From Microthrixaceae bacterium (lineage in GTDB: Bacteria > Actinomycetota > Acidimicrobiia > Acidimicrobiales > Acidimicrobilacustridaceae), in NCBI GenBank assembly GCA_023264915.1, contig JAHFUU010000012.1, positions 1 to 14,911 on the forward strand: 14,911 nt of DNA, written 5' to 3'. Below the pieces are notes generated by a model, which did no database searches, was not told the DNA's origin, and saw only the letters and a list, made by a program, of their open reading frames with translations. Below, piece after piece: positions 6,548-14,911 of this stretch (the first letter of the stretch is position 1; each line of letters begins with the position of its first letter). A program made the position numbers and the translations under genes.

Positions 6548-8959
6548 ATGATGTCCGCACCCGGGGCCCGGGCTGCCGGCCAAGGGTCAATCGAGCTGAG
6601 CAGCGGATGGCGCGCAGCGGTCGCAGACGAGACCTTGCGACGCAGCTACCCCTCCGACGCGTTCGACGACTCTGTGTGGCCGCGGATCAAGGTCCCCGGC
6701 CACTGGCGCACCCAGCAGGGTTTCGAGGACACCGACGGCCCAGTCCTGTACAGGAAACACTTCGAGAAGCAACCACTACCGGGCACGAGAAGCTGGCTCG
6801 TGATAGACGGGGTCATGTACACGAGCGACGTCTGGCTGGACGGCGTCTACCTCGGCGATACCGAGGGCTGGTTCTTCCCACACTGCTTTGAGATCACCGA
6901 TCTGCTGGTGAACCGCTCCGAGCACCTGTTGGCCATGGAGGTGGCGAGCACACCACCGTCTGATCGGGCTCACAAGCACAACCTCACGGGTATCTTCGAG
7001 CACTGGGATGCAATCGATCAGTCATGGAACCCCGGCGGCATCTGGTGCACGCCGCTCGTGCAGAGCAGCGGGCCGGTGCGCATCAAGCACTTCCGGGCGC
7101 TCTGCCGGGCCGCTGACACTGATTCGGCCACCATCGCTCTCCGCGCCGTCCTGGACGCGGCCGAAGCCACGAGCATCACCTTCGAGACGTCACTGATCCC
7201 CCTCGAGCATCGTCATCGGAGCCCGAGCGCCCATGGTGACCTGATCCCCCAGCGGCAACGCCAGCAGCACCGTCGTTACGAACACGAGCTCGCCAACCGC
7301 GAGCTCACAGGGCCTGGTGCAGCGGGCGCGGAGACATCCGAGCACGCTCCGCCGGGAGAGGCGCCGGTGCAACGCATCACCCATTCGCTGGCGGCTGGCG
7401 AGAACCGCGTCGAGTGGACCTACACCGAACCCCGGCCACGGCTGTGGTGGCCCTGGTCGCTTGGGGACCAACCCCTCTACGAGCTGTGTTGCCGGGTCCG
7501 CCTGGGTGACGGCTCGGTGAGCGACGAGCGAACGCGCCGGCTAGGGCTCAGGTCGATCACCGCCCACAACTTCGTGTTCGAGGTCAACGGGCAGCGGATC
7601 TTCCTCAAGGGATCAAACCACGCTCCCACGCGGCTGGCGCTGGCCGATGCCACCGCGGAAGAGGTGACCAGGGACCTCGATCTGGCCCGCGGAGCGAACC
7701 TGGACTTCCTGCGCGTGCATGCTCACATCGCCCGACCCGAGCTGTATGACGAGGCCGACCGAACCGGCATGTTGGTCTGGCAGGACATGCCGCTGCAATG
7801 GGGCTACGCCCGGTCGGTCCGCAAGCAGGCCCGGCGCCAGGCCCGAGAGGCCGTCGACCTCCTGGCCCACCACCCGAGCATCTTCACGTGGTGCGCCCAC
7901 AACGAGCCCCTCGCGATCGACGTCACCCCAGATGCCCTCGCTGACCCTGCAAGCAGAGCGAAGCTCACCCGGCGAGCAGCCGCCCTGATGATGCTGCCCA
8001 CCTGGAACAAGACGATCCTTGACCGCTCCATCAAGCGAGTCCTGGAGAAGTGCGACGGTTCTCGGCCTGTTGTGGCCCACTCCGGTGTGCTTCCCCACCC
8101 ACCCCAGCTTGAGGGCACCGACACCCACACCTACTTCGGCTGGTACCACGGTGCCTTCCGTCAGTTCCCCAACTTCCTCGCTGCCTGGCCGCGCACGGCT
8201 CGGTTCGTCAGCGAGTTCGGAGCCCAAGCGGCCCCACTGGATGCACCATGGCTCGACACGTTGCATTGGCCTGACCTCGACTGGAACGGTGCCCTCCACA
8301 AGCACGCCCTGCAGAAGACGTTCTTTGACCGTTACGTTCCGCCCGCGCGGTTCGAGACCTACGCGGCGTGGGCCGAGGCCACCCAGCGCTACCAGGCCGA
8401 CCTCATCAAGTGCCACGTCGAGTCGTTGAGGAAGATCGCATACGAGCCCTGCGGAGGCTTCGCTCAGTTCTGCCTGGCCGATTGCCAGCCCGCCGTCACC
8501 TGGTCCGTTCTCGACCAGGCACGCCAGCCGAAGCTGGCCTATGCAACGTTGCGAGACTCGTGCGCTCCACTGATCATCGTCGCCGATTGGATGCCTGAGA
8601 CGCTCTTGACGGGTCAGATGGTCGCCCTCGACGTGCACGTCGTGAACGGCGAGCGCACCAGGCTGGACGACCTCGTCGCAGACATAGTGCTCCACTGCGA
8701 GCAGCCTGGCACCACCGGCAGGTCCCAGGCGCCCGGATCGGAACCCCCGACCGCCACGAGCTCGGCAGCACCCGGACGACAAGGTGAAGGTTCCCGATGG
8801 AGGTTCGCTGGCGGTGCGCCCGCTGACACCGTGACTCGGGTAGGAACGGTCAGCTTCGTCACTCCGGACCATCCCGCGCGACTGATCCTCGACCTCGAGC
8901 TGTCCGGCGACGGCCGGCTGGCACGCAACCGCTATGAGACACAAGTTCGTCCGAGCTGA
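6548..8959 (+). CDS. Glycoside hydrolase family 2 enzyme
   Basis: This 803-residue protein has the family 2 layout: an N-terminal sugar-binding beta-sandwich (about 15-180, with SWNPGGIW at 159-166), an immunoglobulin-like domain (about 180-335), a TIM-barrel catalytic domain (about 340-675) and a C-terminal beta domain. The expected retaining-mechanism residues are present: acid/base E453 in HNEP (451-454) and nucleophile E556 in SEFG (555-558). Family 2 includes beta-galactosidases, beta-mannosidases and beta-glucuronidases; the sequence alone does not tell which bond is cut. No signal peptide is visible, so the enzyme is probably cytoplasmic and acts on imported or internal saccharides. 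Two low-complexity, charged or Pro-rich insertions (about 221-275 and 718-752) are unlikely to be structured. The start is ATG at 6548 or the adjacent ATG at 6551; the Shine-Dalgarno is weak. No transporter or sugar regulator adjoins it. Confidence 0.9.
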   Translation: MMSAPGARAAGQGSIELSSGWRAAVADETLRRSYPSDAFDDSVWPRIKVPGHWRTQQGFEDTDGPVLYRKHFEKQPLPGTRSWLVIDGVMYTSDVWLDGVYLGDTEGWFFPHCFEITDLLVNRSEHLLAMEVASTPPSDRAHKHNLTGIFEHWDAIDQSWNPGGIWCTPLVQSSGPVRIKHFRALCRAADTDSATIALRAVLDAAEATSITFETSLIPLEHRHRSPSAHGDLIPQRQRQQHRRYEHELANRELTGPGAAGAETSEHAPPGEAPVQRITHSLAAGENRVEWTYTEPRPRLWWPWSLGDQPLYELCCRVRLGDGSVSDERTRRLGLRSITAHNFVFEVNGQRIFLKGSNHAPTRLALADATAEEVTRDLDLARGANLDFLRVHAHIARPELYDEADRTGMLVWQDMPLQWGYARSVRKQARRQAREAVDLLAHHPSIFTWCAHNEPLAIDVTPDALADPASRAKLTRRAAALMMLPTWNKTILDRSIKRVLEKCDGSRPVVAHSGVLPHPPQLEGTDTHTYFGWYHGAFRQFPNFLAAWPRTARFVSEFGAQAAPLDAPWLDTLHWPDLDWNGALHKHALQKTFFDRYVPPARFETYAAWAEATQRYQADLIKCHVESLRKIAYEPCGGFAQFCLADCQPAVTWSVLDQARQPKLAYATLRDSCAPLIIVADWMPETLLTGQMVALDVHVVNGERTRLDDLVADIVLHCEQPGTTGRSQAPGSEPPTATSSAAPGRQGEGSRWRFAGGAPADTVTRVGTVSFVTPDHPARLILDLELSGDGRLARNRYETQVRPS

Positions 8960-9016
8960 CCTCTGACAACCCAACCCCGGGTTCGCCTCGCCCCAGGCAG
9001 CACAACTAGCGTCCTT

Positions 9017-9046
9017 GCGGGCCGGGACAGCTCTCTCCCGGCCCGC
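9017..9046 (+). terminator. GC-rich hairpin between hydrolase and sdh operon
   Basis: GCGGGCCGGGA (9017-9027) pairs perfectly with TCCCGGCCCGC (9036-9046) around an 8-base loop, giving an 11-bp stem. No T-run follows, as is common in high-GC bacteria. It may end the hydrolase transcript, whose stop is 57 bases upstream, or act as a 5' leader structure of the sdh operon, whose GTG start is 28 bases downstream. Confidence 0.55.
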
Positions 9047-9062
9047 AGACAACGCGGATGCC

Positions 9063-9069
9063 GGGAGGT
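9063..9069 (+). promoter_or_regulatory. Ribosome binding site fixing the sdhC start at 9075
   Basis: GGGAGGT lies five bases before GTG at 9075. An in-frame TTG at 9015 would give 20 more residues but abuts the hairpin and lacks a ribosome binding site, so 9075 is preferred. Confidence 0.7.
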
Positions 9070-9074
9070 CGCCA

Positions 9075-9926
9075 GTGACCGCTACTCAGGAAGCCTCTCA
9101 CCAGGCCTCCAAGACGCCCACAACCGAATCCCCGAACGGGCGCCTTGGCGGGGCCAGCCCCGTCAAGGGGGTGACTCCCAACATCGAGGTAGCCCCGGTT
9201 CAGAGGCGCCCTCGCAACCCGGCACCGTGGCCACTTGACCTGTACCAGTCCGCTGTGGGCAAGAAGTGGGTCATGGCCCTGTCGGGCGTGGGACTCATGG
9301 GGTTCGTGTTCGCCCACATGGTGGGCAACCTCAAGATGTTCATCCCCGATGACGGCAAGGAGTTCGACGACTACAGCGAGAGCCTGCGCACCCTGCTCTA
9401 CCCGATCCTGCCGAACACCACCTTCCTCTGGATCATGCGCATCGGGTTGATCTGCCTGTTCGCCATCCACCTCCATTCCGCGTACAGCCTCACGATCTTG
9501 AACCGTCGCGCGCGGCCCCAGCAGTACTCACAGCGCGACTACATCGCCGCCAGCTGGGCCGCAAGGACCATGCGCTTCAGCGGCATCCTTGTGATCGCCT
9601 ACCTGTTCATCCACCTAGCGAACCTGACTTGGGGAGTCCAGGCGCTCGACGATCATCGCTTCGTAGACGGCAGGGCGTTCCACAACACCGTCACCAGCCT
9701 CAGCCAGCCATGGCTCGCCGCCATCTACATCATCCGCAACCTTGCTCTGGCCGTGCACCTGTTCCATGGCGCGTGGTCGCTGTTCCAGAGCCTCGGTGTC
9801 AACAACCCCCGACTCAACCCTTGGCGCAAGGGTTTCGCCTACGGGTTCACCGCCATCGTCTGTGGATTCAACATCTCCTTTCCGATCCTCATACTGGCGG
9901 GCGTGGTCACCCAGGTGCCGCGATGA
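9075..9926 (+). CDS. sdhC: Succinate dehydrogenase cytochrome b subunit (b558 family)
   Basis: This 283-residue membrane anchor has five predicted transmembrane helices (about 64-88, 116-141, 166-187, 212-238 and 254-278). It belongs to the single-subunit cytochrome b558 type of succinate:quinone oxidoreductase known from Bacillus and mycobacterial Sdh1. Histidines inside the helices (H81, H132/H134, H180, H228/H231) are placed to ligate two haems, as in the Bacillus protein. It would hold the flavoprotein and iron-sulfur subunits on the inner face of the membrane and pass electrons to quinone, probably menaquinone (inferred from family). An N-terminal Ser/Pro/Thr-rich extension of about 55 residues before KKWVMALSG is probably disordered. 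It opens the C-A-B operon and overlaps the next gene by ATGA. Confidence 0.93.
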   Translation: MTATQEASHQASKTPTTESPNGRLGGASPVKGVTPNIEVAPVQRRPRNPAPWPLDLYQSAVGKKWVMALSGVGLMGFVFAHMVGNLKMFIPDDGKEFDDYSESLRTLLYPILPNTTFLWIMRIGLICLFAIHLHSAYSLTILNRRARPQQYSQRDYIAASWAARTMRFSGILVIAYLFIHLANLTWGVQALDDHRFVDGRAFHNTVTSLSQPWLAAIYIIRNLALAVHLFHGAWSLFQSLGVNNPRLNPWRKGFAYGFTAIVCGFNISFPILILAGVVTQVPR

Positions 9927-11845
9927 GCATCCAGCTGGAATCGGGTGCTCCTGGTGGGCCCATCCAGGATTCATGGGACACGTACCGGTTCGACACGGCA
10001 CTGGTCAACCCCAACAACAAGCGCAGGTTCGAGTTGCTCGTCGTGGGGACTGGCCTCGCCGGAGCGGCAGCCGCCGCCTCCTTGGCCCAGCTCGGCTATC
10101 AAGTCAAGGCGTTCACCTTCCACGATTCGCCGCGCCGAGCACATTCAATCGCAGCCCAGGGCGGCATCAACGCCGCCAAGAACTACAAGAACGACGGTGA
10201 CTCGGTCTACCGGTTGTTCTATGACACGGTCAAAGGCGGCGACTTCAGGGCACGTGAGCGCAACGTCTACCGGCTCGCGCAAGTCAGCGTGAACATCATC
10301 GACCAGTGCGTGGCCCAAGGTGTGCCGTTCGCACGCGAGTACGGCGGCTTGCTTGACAACCGTTCCTTCGGCGGCGCCCAGGTGTCGCGAACCTTCTACG
10401 CACGCGGCCAGACAGGCCAGCAACTGCTGCTCGGTGCGTACTCGGCTTTGATGGAGCAAGTGGCGAAGGGCACCGTCACCTTGTTCCCGAAAGCCGAGAT
10501 GCTCGACGTGGTCACCAAGGACGGGCGCGCTTGCGGAATCATCACCCGCAACCTGCAGACCGGTTCGATCGAATCACATTCGGGGCACGCCGTCCTGCTC
10601 TGCACGGGTGGCTACAGCAACGTCTTCTACCTTTCCACCAATGCGATGAACTGCAACGTGACCGCGGCGTGGCGAGCGCATCGCAAAGGTGCCGCGTTTG
10701 CCAACCCGTGCTTCACGCAGATCCACCCGACCTGCATACCTGCAAGCGACGAGTTCCAGTCGAAGCTCACCCTCATGTCCGAGTCGCTGCGCAACGATGG
10801 GCGGATCTGGGTTCCCCGGGACCCCGACGACAAGCGTCCCGCTCGCCAGGTTCCCGAACCTGAACGTGACTACTTCCTCGAGCGGCGCTACCCAGCCTTC
10901 GGAAACCTCGTACCCCGCGACATCGCTTCGCGCGCGGCCAAGCGTGAAGTCGACTCCGGCCATGGTGTGGGGCAACTCGGCAATGGCGTCTACCTCGACT
11001 TCTCTGAAGCCATAGGGCGCCTCGGTGAGGCAGTGGTGCGCGAGCGCTATGGGAACCTGTTCGAGATGTATGAGCGCATCACCGACGAGAGCCCCTACCA
11101 GACTCCGATGCGGATCTACCCCGCTCCGCACTACGCGATGGGCGGGCTCTGGGTCGACTACTCCCTCATGACCACGGTGCCTGGCCTCTACGCGCTGGGC
11201 GAGGCCAACTTCTCTGACCACGGCGCCAACCGTCTCGGTGCCTCAGCGCTGATGCAGGGGCTCGCTGACGGCTACTTCGTGATCCCTTACACCGTGGGGA
11301 GCTACCTGAGCACTCTGCTTGGACAGGCCGCCGTGCCCACCACCGATCCGGTCTTCGCTGAAGCCCGGGCATCGGTCACCAGCGAGGTCGACCGGTGGCT
11401 GTCGACCAAGGGAACACACTCGGTTGACCACTACCACCGTGAGCTGGGCAAGATCATGTGGGAGAACTGCGGCATGGCCCGAAACCGGGTCGGGCTCGAG
11501 AAGGCCATCACCGAGCTTCCCCAGCTCCGCGAGGACTTCCGGAACAACGTCCGCGTCCTGGGTCAGAACGAATCGGTCAACCAGTCCCTCGAGAAGGTGG
11601 CTCGCGTCGACGACTTCTTCGAGTTGGGAGAGCTCATGTGCCGTGACGCCTTGCATCGGGAAGAGAGCTGTGGGGGCCACTTCCGCGAGGAGCACCAGAC
11701 CGATGAGGGCGAAGCCAAGCGTGACGACGAGCACTTCGCATACGTGGGCGCGTGGGAGTGGAGCGGCCACGGCGAACCGCAGGTGCTCCACCAGGAGCCA
11801 CTCGAGTTCGACTACGTCAAGTTGACCCAGAGGTCATACAAATGA
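9923..11845 (+). CDS. sdhA: Succinate dehydrogenase/fumarate reductase flavoprotein subunit
   Basis: This 640-residue catalytic subunit oxidises succinate to fumarate at covalently bound FAD. The dinucleotide-binding motif GTGLAG is at 42-47, and H74 in [11 protein letters not shown] is the expected histidyl-FAD attachment. Active-site elements follow: TQIHPT (265-270, H268), PRDIASR with the catalytic Arg at 332, and HYAMGG (403-408, H403). The start ATG at 9923 overlaps the sdhC stop (ATGA), so translation is probably coupled. The frame is open 98 codons further upstream, but that part reads through sdhC in another frame and is not coding. Length and motifs match the Bacillus/mycobacterial Sdh1 group better than the proteobacterial SdhA. 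The enzyme could also run as a fumarate reductase; sequence alone does not decide this. Confidence 0.96.
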   Translation: MSIQLESGAPGGPIQDSWDTYRFDTALVNPNNKRRFELLVVGTGLAGAAAAASLAQLGYQVKAFTFHDSPRRAHSIAAQGGINAAKNYKNDGDSVYRLFYDTVKGGDFRARERNVYRLAQVSVNIIDQCVAQGVPFAREYGGLLDNRSFGGAQVSRTFYARGQTGQQLLLGAYSALMEQVAKGTVTLFPKAEMLDVVTKDGRACGIITRNLQTGSIESHSGHAVLLCTGGYSNVFYLSTNAMNCNVTAAWRAHRKGAAFANPCFTQIHPTCIPASDEFQSKLTLMSESLRNDGRIWVPRDPDDKRPARQVPEPERDYFLERRYPAFGNLVPRDIASRAAKREVDSGHGVGQLGNGVYLDFSEAIGRLGEAVVRERYGNLFEMYERITDESPYQTPMRIYPAPHYAMGGLWVDYSLMTTVPGLYALGEANFSDHGANRLGASALMQGLADGYFVIPYTVGSYLSTLLGQAAVPTTDPVFAEARASVTSEVDRWLSTKGTHSVDHYHRELGKIMWENCGMARNRVGLEKAITELPQLREDFRNNVRVLGQNESVNQSLEKVARVDDFFELGELMCRDALHREESCGGHFREEHQTDEGEAKRDDEHFAYVGAWEWSGHGEPQVLHQEPLEFDYVKLTQRSYK

Positions 11846-11855
11846 GGTCCCGCAA

Positions 11856-12623
11856 GTGAACGTGACTGTGAGGGTGTGGCGGCAGGAAGATGCCGGTTCA
11901 GCTGGGCGCTTCGAAACCCACCAGCTGGACGACATCTCAGCTGACATGTCCTTCCTGGAGATGCTCGACGTGCTCAACGAGCGACTCATCGAGGCCGGCC
12001 GTGAACCAGTCGCCTTCGACAGCGACTGCCGCGAGGGCATATGCGGCACCTGTGGGCTCATGATCAACGGCCAGGCCCACGGGCCGGCCGAGGCGACAGC
12101 CACATGCCAGCTCCACATGCGCAAGTTCAGCGAGGGTGACACGATCACCATCGAGCCCTGGCGGGCAGCAGCGTTCCCGATAATGCGCGACCTGATCGTG
12201 GACCGCTCGCCTCTGGACGCTGTGATCGAAGCCGGGGGATTCATCTCTGCTGACACTGGCGGGGCCCCGGATGCCAACCTGATCCCGGTGCCCAAGACGG
12301 TGTCCGATGCCGCGATGGACGCCGCCGCATGCATCGGGTGCGGGGCATGCGTCGCGGCCTGCCCGAACAGCGCTGGCCAGCTGTTCACGTCGGCCAAGCT
12401 GGCACACCTGAACCTGGTGCCCCAGGGCCAGGCTCAACGCTGGGAGCGCACCATCGACATGGTCGAGACCATGGAGGCCTTCTTCGGTTCGTGCACGAAC
12501 TACGGCGAGTGCGAGAAGGCCTGCCCCAAGGGGATCTCGATCGATTTCATCGCCTACATGAACCGCGACTTCGTCAAAGCCAAGATGAAGAACCGCAAGC
12601 TCATCGGCCAGAAGTTCCCCTGA
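11856..12623 (+). CDS. sdhB: Succinate dehydrogenase iron-sulfur subunit
   Basis: This 255-residue electron-transfer subunit links the flavoprotein to the cytochrome b. The N-terminal ferredoxin-like domain carries the [2Fe-2S] ligands C58, C63, C66 and C84. The C-terminal domain has [12 protein letters not shown] (159-170) and a second cysteine group C213, C219 and C223. By analogy with E. coli SdhB, C159, C162, C165 and C223 hold [4Fe-4S], and C169, C213 and C219 hold [3Fe-4S]. All eleven cysteines are present, so the chain looks intact. It starts with GTG at 11856, ten bases after the sdhA stop; GAGGT at 11844-11848 serves as ribosome binding site. It is the last gene of the operon. Confidence 0.96.
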   Translation: MNVTVRVWRQEDAGSAGRFETHQLDDISADMSFLEMLDVLNERLIEAGREPVAFDSDCREGICGTCGLMINGQAHGPAEATATCQLHMRKFSEGDTITIEPWRAAAFPIMRDLIVDRSPLDAVIEAGGFISADTGGAPDANLIPVPKTVSDAAMDAAACIGCGACVAACPNSAGQLFTSAKLAHLNLVPQGQAQRWERTIDMVETMEAFFGSCTNYGECEKACPKGISIDFIAYMNRDFVKAKMKNRKLIGQKFP

Positions 12624-12657
12624 GCGGCAGTCTCAAGCCGGGGCGCCGAGCCGCTCA
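12621..12657. terminator. Possible terminator after sdhB
   Basis: TGAGCGGC (12621-12628, including the sdhB stop) pairs with GCCGCTCA (12650-12657), an 8-bp stem with a 21-base G/C-rich loop. There is no T-run. It sits between convergent genes (sdhB and the DedA gene), where a terminator is expected. Confidence 0.4.
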
Positions 12658-12709
12658 CCTCCCGGGCCCGAGCTAGCCACGCGATCCGCAACAGGCTCTC
12701 GCGCCGGGT

Positions 12710-13390
12710 TCAGCGGTCCTCGACGCTCTCGACAGCCTTGTCCTGCGGCTCTGAGGCGGACACCGCTCTGGCCTTGCGGCGGTGACGCAGCACCTCGATG
12801 CCGACGGGGACGAGCGAGAAGATGACGATGACGATCGCCATGATCTCGATCTTGTCGACCATCCACGGGAACTTGGTTCCCAGCGCCCAGCCAAGCACAG
12901 TGAACCCGCAGGCCCATGCGGTGCCACCCATCACGTTGTAGGTGACGAATCGCCGGTAGTCCATTCTGGAAGCGCCGGCGACGATGGGCGCGAAGGTCCT
13001 TACGATCGGCACGAAGCGGGCGAGCACGATGGCCTTGTTGCCGTAGTGCTCGAAGAACTCCTCGGCCTTGTCGATGTAGTCCTGCTTGAAGAAACGGGAG
13101 TTGGGGCGCTTGAACAACGACGGTCCGGTCTTCTTGCCGAACACGTAGCCCACCTGATCGCCGGCGACCGCCGCGATCGCGCAACCCACGGCGATGATTG
13201 CGATGTTCGGGAGGTCACCCCGAACCGAGAACAGCCCCGCAGCGAAGAGGAGCGAGTCACCCGGCAGGAAGAAACCGAAGAAGAGCCCGGACTCGGCGAA
13301 GATGATCGCGAAGAGGCCGATGGTCCCGAAGGTCCCCAGCAACTTCTCCGGATCGATCCCGAGCGCCGCCAGCACGAGGTGATCACGCAT
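12710..13390 (-). CDS. DedA family membrane protein
   Basis: This 226-residue integral membrane protein belongs to the DedA (SNARE-associated/VTT) family, whose members are implicated in membrane lipid, especially undecaprenyl-phosphate and phospholipid, translocation and in membrane homeostasis. Family signatures are all present: E33 before FFGFFLPGDS (37-46), GDQVGYVFGKKTG (77-89) and ARFVPIVRTFAPIVAG (124-139), with both conserved arginines (R125, R131). Hydrophobic spans lie at about 20-55, 62-85, 122-142, 150-172 and 180-202, and the C-terminal tail is charged and cytoplasmic-looking. No clear Shine-Dalgarno precedes ATG at 13390. It follows the RDHSWG-motif gene by 49 bases and may share its transcript. 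The transported lipid cannot be told from sequence. Confidence 0.92.
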   Translation of the reverse strand: MRDHLVLAALGIDPEKLLGTFGTIGLFAIIFAESGLFFGFFLPGDSLLFAAGLFSVRGDLPNIAIIAVGCAIAAVAGDQVGYVFGKKTGPSLFKRPNSRFFKQDYIDKAEEFFEHYGNKAIVLARFVPIVRTFAPIVAGASRMDYRRFVTYNVMGGTAWACGFTVLGWALGTKFPWMVDKIEIMAIVIVIFSLVPVGIEVLRHRRKARAVSASEPQDKAVESVEDR

Positions 13391-13439
13391 CGGAACAGAC
13401 TACTTTCTGTCATGCGCTGAGACGAAGACGAGCTGAACC

Positions 13440-14393
13440 TCAGTGCTGGGGCTGGGAGAACTCGATCCAGCCGACACCCCTGACCCCCTCGGCCGTGACG
13501 AAATGGCCCATCCCCCTCGGGAAGCGCGAGACCCGGTCATCGGGTGCGACCAGCAGCACGGGAGCCCACGCCGTGGGAGTGAAGGTGATCTCGGTACCGT
13601 GGATGTGTAGCTGGGCACTGGTGGGAATGCCCTCAGGATCGACAACCTCGTCAACGGTGAAGTCGGTGTAGACCTCGAGGTCTCCGCCTGCGGGCTGGCG
13701 GTACCCGAAGCCCTGGTGAGCAGGTTTCGTGGTCACCGCGTGCCAGTGAGATCCGTCCTCTAGATGAAAGGCTGTCCAGCACCATCCAGTCGCCCACCAA
13801 TCGCGGAACCCCCATGAGTGGTCGCGCTGACCGACCCCGTCGAAGGCAACCGTGCTGCGCTTCTTCTTGCCGTACATGACCTGACCGCGGACACGGCAGG
13901 GGATCTCGTACCGAGTGAGGAACTGCGGGTACGCGAACGGCATCCCTGAGGTCTCCCATTCGAGATCTATCCCGAAGGGGACGAGGTCTCCCTTGGCACC
14001 GTGGTACATCTGCGCTGGCTGATCGGCGACGATGGCGAAGGACTCGAGGCCCAAGCTCCACCGTTCAAGAGGCTCGTCGCAGATGTGCTCGGCTGCAAGC
14101 CCATCATGACGCAGCTCCAGGGAGGGCAGGGGTGATGGGAGTGGCACCTCGTGGTCGATGACGGTGATGAGGGGCCGATCAACCCCGACGAGGCAGGCCC
14201 AGTACCAGACCGTGTCGAGGTTGGGGTACAAGCCGATCCGTACGTATCCACCTACGGTGGCGTCCTCGTTGACGAAGTCGAAGTACCACGACTCGTTCCA
14301 GAGCTCTTCTTCGCCCCGAGTGTGTGTCTTCTCATCTGCCGGGTCGACACGGAAGTCGGCTGGGTCAACTTGGAGATCGCCTGAGTCGCTCAC
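13440..14393 (-). CDS. Uncharacterised protein with RDHSWGFRDWW motif
   Basis: This 317-residue, Trp-rich, mostly beta-predicted protein has no signal peptide or membrane segment. The strongest signature is GQRDHSWGFRDWW (188-200), with a preceding basic YGKKKRS (174-180) and a WNESWYFDF stretch near the N-terminus (32-40). This pattern occurs in a family I recall as DUF7064/DUF7065, distantly like the lipocalin-fold CrtC/AttH proteins that act on hydrophobic molecules. The DUF assignment is from memory and uncertain. The N-terminus carries a short duplication, VDPAD-FR-VDPAD (9-13 and 16-20). It starts with GTG at 14393, with GAGAGG (14402-14407) eight bases before it. It lies between a DUF3558-like gene and a DedA gene on the same strand. 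Function is unknown. Confidence 0.8.
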   Translation of the reverse strand: MSDSGDLQVDPADFRVDPADEKTHTRGEEELWNESWYFDFVNEDATVGGYVRIGLYPNLDTVWYWACLVGVDRPLITVIDHEVPLPSPLPSLELRHDGLAAEHICDEPLERWSLGLESFAIVADQPAQMYHGAKGDLVPFGIDLEWETSGMPFAYPQFLTRYEIPCRVRGQVMYGKKKRSTVAFDGVGQRDHSWGFRDWWATGWCWTAFHLEDGSHWHAVTTKPAHQGFGYRQPAGGDLEVYTDFTVDEVVDPEGIPTSAQLHIHGTEITFTPTAWAPVLLVAPDDRVSRFPRGMGHFVTAEGVRGVGWIEFSQPQH

Positions 14394-14439
14394 GCCGACA
14401 GCCTCTCACCATTTCAACCGTCGCGAGAAGACGGTGCCG

Positions 14440-14911
<472 letters not shown>

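Noticed and set aside
7613..9052. 479-codon open frame on the minus strand
   Set aside because: It is antisense to the family 2 hydrolase, whose catalytic motifs are clear. It shows no family motif and runs across the hairpin.
9629..9922. Upstream extension of the flavoprotein frame
   Set aside because: It overlaps sdhC in another frame with no SdhA-like sequence; the ATGA overlap at 9923 is the natural start.
13395..13411. Imperfect inverted repeat ACAGA...TCTGT upstream of the DedA gene
   Set aside because: Only five bases pair and there is no second copy, so it is not supported as an operator.

Overview
The window is dense, high-GC bacterial DNA with GTG as well as ATG starts, Shine-Dalgarno-led genes and G/C-ending codons. 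A b558-type succinate dehydrogenase, a DUF3558-like secreted protein and a chelatase-like AAA+ ATPase suggest an actinobacterium. An Acidimicrobiia-type lineage is a guess from overall flavour, not shown by any marker. I see no rRNA, tRNA, CRISPR array, insertion sequence, integrase or phage gene. No stretch longer than about 200 bases lacks a gene. The content is mainly housekeeping and signalling, and I do not see a convincing new defence or mobile system.

Left part (1-6472), all on the minus strand. In transcription order it holds a GAF-PAS-PAS-GGDEF-EAL protein (904 aa), a paralogous PAS-GAF-GGDEF-EAL protein (739 aa), and an AAA+ ATPase of the magnesium-chelatase/MoxR type that runs off the left edge. 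The two cyclic-di-GMP proteins keep intact EAL (phosphodiesterase) residues. They differ in the cyclase half: the first has canonical GGDEF plus an RxxD inhibitory site, the second has GGDEL and no RxxD. Both genes are preceded by nearly the same 14-base, almost palindromic motif (AAGGGTA-S-CCCTWC), the most interesting non-coding signal here.

Middle (6548-8959), plus strand. A cytoplasmic glycoside hydrolase family 2 enzyme is divergent from the first cyclic-di-GMP gene across a 75-base intergenic region that carries one copy of that motif.

Right-centre (9075-12623), plus strand. A compact succinate dehydrogenase/fumarate reductase operon lies in the order cytochrome b, flavoprotein, iron-sulfur protein. 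The first two genes overlap by ATGA and the third starts 10 bases later. An 11-bp GC hairpin lies just before the operon. This complex would oxidise succinate and pass electrons to membrane quinone.

Right end (12710-14911), minus strand, convergent with the sdh operon. In transcription order it holds a DUF3558-like protein entering from beyond the window (its end is a Pro10-Thr5 tail coded by a triplet microsatellite), an uncharacterised protein with an RDHSWGFRDWW motif, and a DedA-family membrane protein. Gaps of 46 and 49 bases allow co-transcription.
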